From Ophioderma brevispina (lineage: Eukaryota > Echinodermata > Ophiuroidea > Amphilepidida > Ophiodermatidae), in NCBI GenBank assembly GCA_023653785.1, contig JAMKCH010035069.1:1-64000 (forward strand): a DNA stretch of 64,000 nucleotides. The letters run 5' to 3'. Positions 21,520 to 32,539 of the stretch are shown piece after piece. The number at the start of each line of letters is the position of its first letter. The stretch's first letter is position 1. The notes beneath the pieces were generated by a model. It saw nothing but the letters and a program-made list of their open reading frames with translations, had not been told where the DNA came from and searched no databases. The position numbers and the translations under genes were made by a program.

Positions 21520-23652
21520 GGTTTTTTTCAGGGAGTATAATAGTTCACCTTCACACACCTGAGAGTGCTTCACTCAGCTAGAGTGAAGTTCAGCGAAGGC
21601 AAGGCAGTGTGCCCAATGAATATGCTGGAGCTGAGCGAAGAAATACAAACCGATTCTGCAACGGTGCAACATCAGGCATGTATGATGGAATAAAGAATGC
21701 GGTCGGCCCATCTCAGTGCAAAACAGAGCCCCTCAAGTCTCCAGTGGTGAAGTCGTCACAGACAGAAGTAAGCATATGGAGCTCTGGGTGGAACACTTTT
21801 CTGAGCTATACTCTACAGAAAAGGATTTCACAACCTCAGCCCTGACAGATCAAGGTCTTCCTACCATGGTGCCCTAGATGTCTGTACCTACAGTGGATGA
21901 CTTGACAAGGCCATCGACAGTCTATCATCCGGAAAAGCCCCGGGGAAAGATGGAATACAACCAGACTTGATCAAATTCTGCAAAAGCTCTCTGCTTCACC
22001 CGCGACATGTAGTTTTCTGTCAATGCTGGGAAAGGGCTGTACCACATGACCCAAAAGAAAAATTGGCGCGACTCAAGATCATCACCCTCTACAATAACAA
22101 AGGTGAAAGAAGTTAATTGCAACAATTACAGGGGTATTTCCCCTTAGTTTGTCTGCAAAGTTTTTTGCCTGGGTCGCGTTGATGCGTCTTCAAGTCCTGG
22201 CTGAAAGGGTGGATCCTGAGTCTCAGTGCGGAATTTGGCGTGCTGGCAGATCTACGATCGATATATCTTCTCCATACGCGCAACTCATGAGAAGTGGAGA
22301 GAACACAGAAGCATCTACTACATTGCTTTCAATACCCTGAACCAAAGCCTTTGACCTGGTTATCAGGAATGGACTGTTCCAAATCCTCAAAGATTGGCTG
22401 GCCACCAAGGCTTCTGAGCACATCAATCTTTCCATAACATTCCACCTGACATGAAAGCAACGGTACAGTTTGACGGCAGCCTATCATAGAGCCTTTTGAC
22501 ATTCGCAGTGGTGTTTAAGCAAGGATTGTTTTGGCCCCCAACGCTCTTTGGGATATTCGTTTCAGTACTTCTGAAGCTAAGTCATCGGTACAATCCACAT
22601 AAGCCAATCTACATCACACAAGTCGGGATGGTCGGCTCTTCATCCTGCAACGCCATTAGAGCTAAGAGCAAGTTCATCAGATAGTTGATTCGTGACATGT
22701 TGTTTGCTGTGATGCTGCCATTTTACTTCACATTCCAGCCGAACTTCCAGCATGCTCTGATGCTTCTCACAAGCTTGTAAGGACTTCGTACTTGTCATCA
22801 GTTTGAAGAATACTAATGTCCTTGCCCAAAATGCTCAAGAACAACCTGTCATCACAATTGACAATCACACACTTGAGGTTGTTCAAGAATTCACCTACCT
22901 AGGGTCCACCATCATGTACAGTCTTCTCTCGATTCAGAAAATCGGCAAACGCATGTAAAAGCTGCAGCTACTCTTGGCCGGCTTACACTGTGGTGTGGAA
23001 AAAACCGAAGCTTTCCATTAAGACAAAGGCAGTAGTTTACAACGCCTGCATCATCAGCGCATTACTGTATGGCAGTGACACATGGACGACATACTCTACG
23101 GGCATGAGAAGAACTCAACAGCTTGCTTCCCTCTGCGCTGTATTAGACGCATTCAACTGGGTGGTCACTTGGAAGGACAGGCGCCAAATTCAGAGCTCCT
23201 GACTCTAATTGGACTCCCACCATCTATACATTACTTAGACAAGACGCAATACTTGCCGATGGCTGGGCCATGTCCGACGAATGGAGGACGGCCGTCTACC
23301 GAAAGATATCATGTATGCTGATCTTACATCTGGCAAGAGGTAAGTTGGTCGACCCATGCACCGCTACAAGGATATTTGTAAGCATGATATGTGTACCCTG
23401 AACATCGACATTGGGTGCTGGGAGAAACTTGCTGACAATCGTCACCTTTGGCGGAGAACAGTGAAGCAACACCTTGAGTTTGGAGAACAACAGATCATCA
23501 GCCAGTTTGAGAAGCAGCGAGCTAAAAGAAAGCTGCACAGATCCTTGGATAGTCAAGCTGTGACATCCTATATATGTAGCACCTGTGGCAGAGACTGCCA
23601 CTCTAGGATTGGCCTCTTCAGCCACAGACGTCGCTGTTCACCTAACCTGTGA
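21520..23652 (+). pseudogene. LINE reverse transcriptase half, forward orientation
   Basis: The plus strand, in several frames, encodes the linker and reverse transcriptase of the same LINE type: GMYDGIKNAVGPSQ (about 21,680), SLSSGKAPGKDGIQPD (about 21,915), ITLYNNKGE, a degraded YRGIS, RLQVLAERVDPESQCG (about 22,185), a KAFDLV-like motif (about 22,350), VKQG followed by P-TLFGIF, and TYLGSTI. The catalytic F-x-D-D site near 22,700 is damaged: ATGTTGTTTGCTGTGATGCT lacks one base relative to a FADD reading. The C-terminus has SALLYGSDTW, then ICSTCGRDCHSRIGLFSHRR, a CCHC-like zinc knuckle, and a stop at 23,650. Many frameshifts; inactive. Confidence 0.85.
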
Positions 23653-23713
23653 CTCAACGTGGGCGCTTTATCCATAGTCGCTTGCGACTGACGGAGGCCA
23701 TGATGATGATGTA
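23653..23713 (+). mobile_element. LINE 3' UTR and (ATG)n tail
   Basis: Directly after the stop codon lies GCTTGCGACTGACGGAGGCC followed by ATGATGATGATG. A short 3' UTR with a trinucleotide tail in place of poly(A) is usual for several non-LTR clades and fixes the 3' end of the element near 23,713. Confidence 0.7.
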
Positions 23714-23714
23714 C

Positions 23715-25940
23715 CTGAAGGTTTGCATTTTATCATTCACATAATGACTAGGCTTGTTAAACCCCTACAGCTTAATCATTGCACCAAAAACATTTGCCAA
23801 AAAGTTTGCTTATGATTTCACTCACGCAGATGTGTTTTTTGGATGCGATCAGCAAAGTCACTCTCAGGATATAAATAACCTAATTGTTTGTTTGTTTGTT
23901 TTGAACATGTGCCCTTTGGTGCCAGAATAATTAACTTTAATGTCAAGTATTATACTCTCTATCAATTACCACCAACTTTAAAGAAACTTTTGAACTTCTG
24001 CTTTAAAGGGACACAGGTATTCAAAGATTTCAAAGATTCAAAATTTATTTTCCAAAGATTCAAAATTTACATTTCCAGCAAAATACAAAATTCCTTAATA
24101 TATCCAACAAGGATTGTTTAGGTATTGTATTGAGTTCTACAAATGGTTTTACACCAAGAAATATTATAATAGCCACCTGGAAGGGCCCTAGTTTCATTTT
24201 AAGTTAGTTGGTCATTTCCAGCCTTTTTCCTTCATTTTCAGTCAAACTTGATTAATTTTAATATAAATTTTCATACCACTAGTAAATAGGCAATGACAAT
24301 GTAAATAAAAAAATCATGGACTAGTCTGAAGGGTTTACAGGGAGATGTACTTATCTTTGATATGTAATTTCTTGCATTTCAGTTGTGGAAATTACACCAC
24401 ATTAATGGCACCAGTTCATATTTCAAGGGGTGCCCTCGCCATTCTAAAATTATTGGGACATACCCGAATGCCCTGTATGTCCCAGCTTCAATGCCCATGG
24501 GATTAAGCATTTTTTTTGGGGGGGGCACCTAAGTTTGTTGTTTTTCACTTTACCACTGATGTTGTTTTGCATTTGTTTCACTTCACCACTGCTGTTGTTG
24601 TTATTTGCTTTTATTTCATTTCACCAAATAGGTTACTTACCGTGTTATAGATTGACATGAAAGGAGTTATTTTCACGTGCCGTTTACTCCCCACACTCCG
24701 ATCAATCCTACAAAAGTGCAGACATTTATGCATTGCATGATTTCCCTCTCTATAGTAACCTCAGGTTAACACTGATTGCATTTTGCAATGTATGGGGTTA
24801 ACCTCCAGTGATTGTGTGTGAATGCTTAATGTCCCGGACTACCAAACAAACACCTCGCATCCCGGAAACAAATCTCATTCGCAATATTAATCTTACTGAG
24901 GTCGATTGCGGCACAGGCCTAAAAACAATTCCCGGTCAAAAAACCTCAATCCTGTCTGGGTTAGCGTATTGTCGTTGCTGTGTGGCTGTTCCTCATGTTG
25001 ACTTGCCCTACTTCAACGCAGTCCACTTTGCATTGGAGAAGTAGCAATTAAGTGTATATGAACAGGCTGTTTGGCATCTTTCAGGTGTATGTGAACGACT
25101 CTTTTCAGTGCCTGCTTTAGAATAAGCATGCATGTACAAAAAGTATTGATTTAAAGGTTATATGTCTGTCAAATAGTGCTCAAGGGGCATTGTGTAGCTG
25201 CTGTCTGTCTGGACTTCTATTGAGAGGCGTACACTTAGCGATGTGCTGATGCCGTAATCGCATTTGCAGACAGTAGTACTATGCTCTCAGGAAAGCAAAC
25301 ATAATCAAGATATGGGTTTGTTATAGCTTTGCAAAATGTCAAGTAACTGAGGAGTACACTTTAAAACAATAATAGCTAGTCAACCCTGTCAAGTGGTTAT
25401 AGTTGTTGGACCACTGTCTTGTGTTAGTCTTTGAAGAGAAAAAAATTATAAAAGTGGGCTCCTAGAGGTTAATTTATCTTGCAACGTCTCTATTTGGGCA
25501 TGCCTTATGACATAAATATTTAGTTGTAACAAACATGGCGAGTTGTTAAAAATGAACAGATTGTAAAAATTATGTCGAGTTAGTATAATAAACCACAAAA
25601 GAGATGCGCAACACAATGAGTTTTCACAACCAGTTCTCACAAGTTGAGGTTTGCATTATTATTCAAGTGAAGGTTTCCCAGTCAAAATTCGTGTCCATAG
25701 AATAGGAAGAGAGTACATCTGTAGGATCTAATAAGGTACAGCTGATACTAACTAATTATAACATTACAGTGTATATAGACTAGAAGTAGGGCAAGTCAGA
25801 AAGACAATCTCAGACAGCAAACACCAACATAGGGAAGATTATGGGTGACAGTGATATTGAAAACAACAGGTCCCAGGAACAGGTCTTTTTAATTCAGAGT
25901 CACATGGGTGGAGAGAAGCAATTATATTTGGTGTAATAAT
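23715..25940. other. No gene recognised
   Basis: AT-rich DNA. A degenerate direct repeat of TTCAAAGATT(T)CAAA occurs at about 24,019-24,070, and TTTTGGGGGGGGG at about 24,515. The 78-codon frame at 24,808-25,044 has no motif I recognise and lacks convincing splice sites. Confidence 0.4.
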
Positions 25941-25944
25941 TTCA

Positions 25945-26205
25945 AGAAAAACTAATAATTTTGAAGGAGAATAAAAAGAAAAAATAGCAAAGGAGGAGAA
26001 CAAAAATAAGGGGAAAACAAAGACAAAAGAAGAAAAACAAAAGGAAAGTAAGAGAAGGGAAAAAAATAGAAGGAACAAAATAGGAAGAAAAAGAAAGAAG
26101 ACCAAAAGAAGACAATAAAGGAGTAGGGAGAAGAGGAAGATCAGAGAAAGAAGTAAAAGAAGTAATGGAGAAGAAATAGGAAAATGCAAATGAGGTGGGC
26201 ATAAA
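25945..26205 (+). repeat. Polypurine tract, about 260 bp
   Basis: The plus strand is almost wholly A and G (GAAAAACAAAAGGAAAGTAA-like), with rare pyrimidines. The minus strand gives long Phe/Leu/Ser frames which are artefacts. Polypurine-polypyrimidine DNA can adopt triplex (H-DNA) structures. Confidence 0.85.
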
Positions 26206-26209
26206 GTAG

Positions 26210-27635
26210 AGGATTGTAAAAGGATGATGATTTGAAAACTATAAATGAGGACAAAACCTGGGAATAGAAGTTTTTAAGCAGGCTTCTGTTGTACAATCAA
26301 CATAGTCAATCATCAGTTGCATGTTAAGACAAAAGTGGCTGCAGTTGTTTGAGTTACTCCTCAGTATATTTGTAGTTTGTTGTAAATTACCACTGCCAGC
26401 AAAATTTATCTAAACAATACAAATAATATTATCACTAGGGGGACCCCTAAGCATTCAAAGAAAACCAGACACAAGGAACCAAACATTACCCCTAAGACAA
26501 CATTTCTGACAGAACCTACCTATTTACCAGGAGGTACATGAAACATCATGAACTAGACATTGTTCTTCACAAATGCACCTGTAGATTCCAATAGTGCGGC
26601 CATATGCACTTATTGTGGTCTGCAATGTAAACTACAAGTATTTCCCATAAAAGAACCCATTTGGCAAGATTAGAAGTGGATTATTCCATTCCTTCCTACA
26701 CCAACCATGGAAGGTTAAAGGCCTTTTAAAACAGGGAGGAGTTGGATTATAAGTGGGGAATAAGCCACCTGGTTCTATATTGAATACACACTCTGTGCTT
26801 CTAAAGAGAAATATGACTAGCCAATTATGAGCTGCTCAAAAATATAAAACAGAATTTAAACTTCAATAACAGACTAGAGTAAATGCAAGAGTAAGTTTAT
26901 GGCCGATTTGAAATGTGACCCTTATTGACTAAAAGGTCGTATGCATAGGATTAACACATTATTAAAAATTATTTTTTAGGTTCCCTTGAACAAAGATGTT
27001 GATAGTCACAGAGTTCTTAAGGGTATAGACAATATTATGTTTTCTTATCTGCTGATGTAGGTCTCTGCTCAGACTATGACATGCCCTACTTCCAGTCCAC
27101 ACTAAGAAAAGGTACTTTTGAGTAAACCATACTTTGAATTGTCTTACTGATCTAACAGGTTCAAACTATAGGTTGTCTTTCAATATCTTGTCTACAATAG
27201 TTGTTAAAGTACAAAACTCAAGGTACCTATCTCTACTTACAAGTGGATGACCCGATTTAAACATTAAACTTTTCATCTTGATTGAATGAACTTGATTCCA
27301 ATACCCCATCTGTAAAGTTTCACACCAATATGATTTTTGCGAGCCCCATAGAATATCCTATAACATGCATATTGTTCAACCAAAATGATGTACTTTATCA
27401 CTTTTAACATCCAAACCAAACACTTTTCAGCCCTAATAGATTTCAGGGATAAATAGGCAAACAGTAGCCTTCTTCAGATACCAAAATTGTAATCACTTCT
27501 TATCAAATCAGGGGTTCTGGGTGCAAAGCTATTAACGATCAGGTGATGGACATTAAGCAAGGCCTTTTCTTGCCAAATAAATTTGTTACCTGGTTAACCT
27601 CCTAATTTTCCTAACTTAAAGGGTCATGACCCAAT
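26210..27635. other. No gene recognised
   Basis: Unique-looking AT-rich DNA without ORFs of note, terminal repeats or RNA-gene boxes. Confidence 0.4.
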
Positions 27636-27639
27636 CGGT

Positions 27640-28250
27640 AATAACCTCGTTCCCAGAACCCCAGATTTTACCGGAAGTGGTCAAAATGTTGGAATTTGAA
27701 GAAAGTTACTATTTTTCTCATTTACCCTGTGAAATCTTAGGGCTAGAGGATGTTTGGTGTGGAAGTTATGAGTGAAAATGTACCCCATTTAGGTGACCAA
27801 TATTAAAGACACTATCAGTGATTATCCCGAAAGATAAACAAATATTTAAAATTTGTAGGAATATCTTAAAGTGAAGGATAAGTCTGCAAGACTCCCATTA
27901 GGTATATTTTCCAACTGAAAAGTTGACAGAAAAGGAAGAAAACAGCAATGTTCAGAGATATGAATCCCTATTCGATTACACATTGTAGTAATTGTCCGTA
28001 CGGACAGTAATGACCAAAATATCCGATGTTGTCCTTATTAGGTTGCTTCTAGACTTATCATTTGCAGGGTATGTTAGGATACCTATACTTGTTCCAAAAA
28101 TGCAAAAATCTGATTTTTGATGATTTTTTTTATTTTCTGATTTAGCAAATCACTGATAGTGTCTTTAATATTACACAGTACTCTATGGGACTTAAAAAAT
28201 CATGTGTTTAGCTTTCGTGTCAAAATGTAAAATTTTGTGACTTACAAACT
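27640..28250 (+). repeat. Dispersed repeat R, interrupted by a MITE
   Basis: The flanks 27,640-27,802 and 28,169-28,250 join into one sequence that aligns with 45,985-46,270. Shared blocks are CTCGTTCCCAGAA, TTTTTCTCATTTACC, GTGAAATCTT, GGATGTTTGGT, and TTACACAGTACTC after the insertion. The paralogue lacks the MITE, which proves that 27,807-28,164 inserted later. Class of R itself unknown. Confidence 0.75.
27807..28164 (+). mobile_element. TTAA-type MITE, CACTATCAGTGATT family, complete
   Basis: The terminal inverted repeats AGACACTATCAGTGATT and AATCACTGATAGTGTCT are perfect over 17 bp and are flanked by TTAA at 27,803-27,806 and 28,165-28,168. The paralogous repeat at 46,158-46,161 has a single TTAA at the same point. 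358 bp, non-coding. The loop includes TTGTCCGTACGGACAG, a perfect palindromic stem near the middle. Confidence 0.9.
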
Positions 28251-28826
28251 GTGGACAAATTTTAAAGTCAAACTGAAAATTACCCACATATTAAAAAGGT
28301 TGCATCCTAAGAATATATTCTAAAATGCAACTTTTTCAATCACACCATGCCACACTTGCACCATTGGATGACGTTTAGTACAATTTTGCATCCCAGCTTG
28401 AAAAACAAATACAACTGTGGTCATTTTATTCCAAATCACAATTTAACCAGAAATGGTGTTAAAATTGTGTTTGACAGAATAAAAGATCAGGTTCTTAAGT
28501 GCTTGACTGAAGCAAACATATTCCACCAAAGGTTGGTTTTGTATTCATTATTTTTCAAGCAACTTATACTGGCTATATGCCTCTTTAAAAAAAATACATA
28601 GTGGTTTTGTTGATAAACTTCAGTGTATATGCAAAGTAGCCATCTTAAAATGTACGTGCACACAACAATGGGAATGATGGAATGAGTGCATCACACTACA
28701 GGATTACCTAGTAACTGCTCTGTTTATACAGAGCACAAAAGGTGGGGAAGCAAAAAGGTCACATTCACTCCTGCAAATACACACTTGCCGTGCACTGTCA
28801 CGCACTGCATAGTAAATCCCAGTCAG

Positions 28827-28911
28827 TGTTCGTGCATCATATACCTTTTGGTAGGTGTTCAAAATGGGGTTGTTGTCAGAGTACTCCCCAGCAAAGACCA
28901 GGAAATCCTAG
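28827..28911 (+). CDS. Possible internal exon, beta-propeller-like peptide
   Basis: An 85-bp stretch lies between CCCAGTCAG and a strong donor-like sequence CCTAG/GTAAATG, and is open in one frame: CSCIIYLLVGVQNGVVVRVL followed by PSKDQEIL. The pattern of a hydrophobic strand, then G-x-x-N-G and another strand resembles one blade of a WD/beta-propeller. The upstream pyrimidine tract is weak. No second exon could be matched nearby, so it may be chance. Confidence 0.15.
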
Positions 28912-29264
28912 GTAAATGAAAGCTATGAAAGCTGACAAAATGAAAGAAAGCTGTTTGTGTAAGAACATTTTCCACTGTAGCTGTATGAATAGAAGATGAA
29001 AGAGGATTTTGTTCTTGTATATGAAGTGTATATACTTTTATGGGGTAAAGATTATGTTTAAATTTACATAGGAAAGAGTGCATGCCAATTTAGTTCTTAA
29101 GTTGTATTGTGTGGGGGTGTTTTTGCTAATTATGTATGTCTATTCAATTATACTATCTACAGTAGATAGCAAATCATTTTAAATTATTAACTGTAGATTT
29201 ACAACAATTGTCTTCAAGATGACTTAGCAATGTATTTAATGTGGTTCCTGCCTAACACTAACAC

Positions 29265-29445
29265 TCTCGGGAGGGGGGGGGGCAGTGGGTGGCACCCCCA
29301 AATTCCACAAAAGGGGCAAAGGGACCAAAATTGTAAGAAATTTTGACAAGAAAGTCCACTTTTTGTGATAGGATGTTCAAAAAGTAAAAAATGGACCATT
29401 TTAGCGGGGTTAGGTCCACTTTTACCAAGAAGTTCCACTTTTTTC
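29265..29445 (+). repeat. Dispersed repeat shared with segment B
   Basis: CCACAAAAGGGGCAAA, AAGAAAGTCCACTTTTTGTG and GATAGGATGTTCAAA recur in the same order at about 60,180-60,285 and 62,880-62,980. In those copies it lies just after the GTGCAATGAGAG MITE; here it lies about 200 bp before the MITE at 29,648. A G9 run opens this copy. Confidence 0.6.
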
Positions 29446-29647
29446 AAAGTCCCTGCCAAAAGTGATTGTAGTATGTTCATTTCAGTATGCTTAAATATTT
29501 TGTCTGGCATAATTACATTTTACCCTTCACACCTACTTTGTATCATAATTTATCTTTTATTCCATTAACAAAATGTAGCACATGGTCCAGAGTAGTTGCA
29601 TATTGTACAATGTAACTGTGCTTTTTGTCTATACCCCCTCTTTTTAA

Positions 29648-29993
29648 AGGTGCAATGACAGATTTCAAATAACAGGTGTCCTGAAAAAAAAATGAAAATT
29701 TTGATTTTGGCACTGGTGTAAAGCTTTATATCCAAAATATCCCCATCTGTAAGGATTAAGCTGAGAACTGTTTCTTTGGTACAAAAATTGTGAAATTTCT
29801 AATTTCGTATAGGAGCAAATACGAAATTCAGCCTATGTTTTCTATAATAAGCATATACAAATCGGCATTGTTTTTCATTTTTTGTTTTTTCTTTAACTAA
29901 ATAAAAGGTAGGGAATCTTTTGAGCATCTAATCTATATGAAATCTCTATGTATCACAGAAAATACGGATGACTTGAAATCTCTCATTGCACCT
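29648..29993 (+). mobile_element. TTAA-type MITE, GTGCAATGAGAG family, complete
   Basis: The terminal repeats AGGTGCAATGACAGATTT and AAATCTCTCATTGCACCT lie between TTAA at 29,644-29,647 and 29,994-29,997. 346 bp, no ORF. The interior has TTTGGTACAAAAATTGTG and a stretch of T/A homopolymers, as in the other three copies. Confidence 0.9.
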
Positions 29994-29999
29994 TTAAAG

Positions 30000-32340
30000 T
30001 TCTAGCTCAGAACTGCCAGTATTTATATCTAAAGTTGATCTCCAAGCAAACTATATATCATAATATATTTATACTTGTACCCACATTAGTAAATAGATAA
30101 TTATTTCATTGATTATTCTGGTCAAAGACCTGTCTACCATATCATACATCAGAAGCTCTAAAGTGCCTTAAATAATTTCTTATTGATTCAGTCCTACTAT
30201 GTGTAAATGTATACTGACCAGCAGTCAGCTTTAGCCTTTGAATTTGGTGAGATTTGTACTAAAAGGGTCGTAGTGTGTCGGGAGAATTAAGTGAGTGATC
30301 CGATATGGTGCATTAAGGGAGGTCAAAGATGAACTTAATGCGTTTTTAAAGTGAATTTTTTTTCCATTATCTCTTGATTTTGACATGAGGTACCCTTTAC
30401 ATATTCGTAATCCTTGAGAATTTGGATACTTGGGAATATGAGCACAATCCATTCCATCAAAGTGTGAAATTTCACAAGCTGAGGGAACGTGTGGTAAAGG
30501 GTTATTAGAGTGCGCTTTGATGTAACTGGGGTTTATTTGGTATATGAAGATGTGCAGGTGTGTGAGATTCTATTCAAAAAGGCTCATTTGCATACTGTGG
30601 ACTACCCGGGATTCTAAATTAACTTCTACCCAAACCGGGGGAGATCAATATTGGGATAGATTTCTGGAGGGACTAGAAATTTGATTGATTGATGAGGATT
30701 GGATTTGGGATTGACTCCAATATTGGTGAAAGTATTGGAATGCTTTCATATAATTTGTGCTCCTCAGTGATGGATTCCCAAACTCAATGAACCTTGCCCT
30801 TTGAATGGGCACTGTGCATTCTACATCTTAAGTAGGCCAGTCAATATTCAGGCAGTCACAGGATTTTCCGTCTGTCTTTGATCAATTTCCACCGCGAGGG
30901 AAAACTGTGGGGAGATCAATATTGGTTGGGATACCCTTTCCGAGGGACTGCAATATATTGGCTTCAAGTTGAATTCGCTGTCATATGTCTTGCTCAAAAA
31001 TATTCCCCTCTAGTCAGTGACCAAGTGTGGCATTCTCTGCACAGGTTCTCTCCACAGGAAGACCCAAACATTGCTTAGAGGGAAAAACAGAAGTAGTACG
31101 TGGATAGAAAAGGCTCACCGTTGCAGTGATTTATTCTTGTATTAGTTTGAGACATATGGGCAGTAGTTAAGCCAAAACCAGTAAAGGTACTGTGCCAAAC
31201 ATTTGGACTGAGGGACTGTGGCTCATGTTGGATGGGGCTAAGTTGTACACTTAAGCATGCTCTCCTCATTTCTTCTATGTTTAAAAGGACATCTATGGGC
31301 TGACAGATCTTTCAAAGTCAGTTCTTTTTTCTTTTTTTTCTAGACGTGGACATAATTTGACTAAATTGTGTTTGTGGAAAGGCAGCCATGTTTTGCAGGT
31401 ACTTAAAGCCATGTACTTGGGTTTTGTTTTAGTGGGCATACAAATGATAAAAGTATCAGATTTGCGACCCTGAAGGGGCATATAAATTTTCAAACTTAAG
31501 AGGTCATGTTGGATAATTACAGTCTGTTTGTGTAAAATTACTAGTTCAGTTGTAGGACAAAATGGGTTTGGTAAAAACTATTACATGGATTATAAAATAA
31601 GTAAATATCAACAAAGAATATGCACGCACAGTCATTTAATCTTTGGATGCTACACGGTTCGAGAATGAAAAGAGACGAAATGCACTTTATAGTACGCATA
31701 ATGAGGTTGGAAATGATCCGCAAGGATTTATAGTGGGATTTGTTTTTACTCCAGAAAACGAATGAATTCCTGTCTCCCATTAAACCATTCGCCATAAATT
31801 GTAGGCTAACACAAGTTAAGGGTTCTGCCCTATTCATATAATAAGTTCAGATATTAATATTTGACTGAAAAGTAAAAAAAAGTTAATTTGGAATATTTAA
31901 TGCAATTTATAATATCTGCCTGTCAGGGTTTTATGGGGAATGGCCATGCTCCATTTCCAAAGGCTAATAAATATCATGAAGCTTGGATTTTTATTTCACA
32001 GAAGAAGGCCATTTTTTCTCTTGTCTTTTCTATATCAACCAGAATGTACTAGTATTTATTTATAAATTGCCCTGCTTTTAGAATAGAGTTATAAAGAAAA
32101 GAATGACCGTCAGAGGAAATCAAATTGTATGCCTGTAAAAAAAGAAGATCAAAGGAAAACTAATAGGAAATTGTAGGTGTAGAGTGTGTCTAAAAGAAAA
32201 CCAACCCAGCATGGGAAATGTTGATGTATAGTGTCTAGAAGAAAGGTGACCCCATCGCTCAAACTCCAGAAGATATTGAGGTAGATCACATAGACTGGTT
32301 TTTGTCCCCATAACACAATTGTGTTGTGTGGATATGTTAT
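30000..32340. other. No gene recognised
   Basis: Unique AT-rich DNA. Related blocks GGGAGATCAATATTGG..GAGGGACT at about 30,640 and 30,911 hint at an old tandem duplication of about 271 bp. A palindrome ACACAATTGTGT sits at about 32,314. The frames here are short and show no domain. Confidence 0.4.
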
Positions 32341-32348
32341 ACCACAGA

Positions 32349-32525
32349 TGAACGGAGGGCGGGTGGGTCGGCGGTGGGACGGAAAGACGCGGCGGCGGAT
32401 GGGTGGGCGTTTAGGGAGCAAAAGTGTTATTCCACTCTACAGAGAAACAGATGAATGGTGGGTGCAGGCGGGGGGCAGGCAGACAGGACGGCGCGATCAC
32501 GGACAGGTGGGTGGAGGATGGGCAG
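32349..32525 (+). repeat. GC-skewed G-rich patch
   Basis: A G-rich stretch (GGGCGGGTGGGTCGGCGGTGG and similar) stands out in AT-rich surroundings, with two related parts each followed by CAAAAAGTGTTA/CAAAAGTGTTATTCCACTCT. Runs of GGG at short spacing could form G-quadruplexes. No gene is evident. Confidence 0.6.
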
Positions 32526-32539
32526 CCAAAAAGTGTTAA

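Noticed and set aside
25839..26202. Minus-strand frame of 116 codons, Leu/Phe/Ser-rich, looking like a membrane protein
   Set aside because: It is the complement of the polypurine tract; hydrophobicity is a result of base composition.
28686..28911. Assignment of the exon candidate to a splicing factor or DDB1-type propeller
   Set aside because: The resemblance is limited to a YL-VG-QNGV-like stretch; such conserved proteins should match far better, so no gene name is given.
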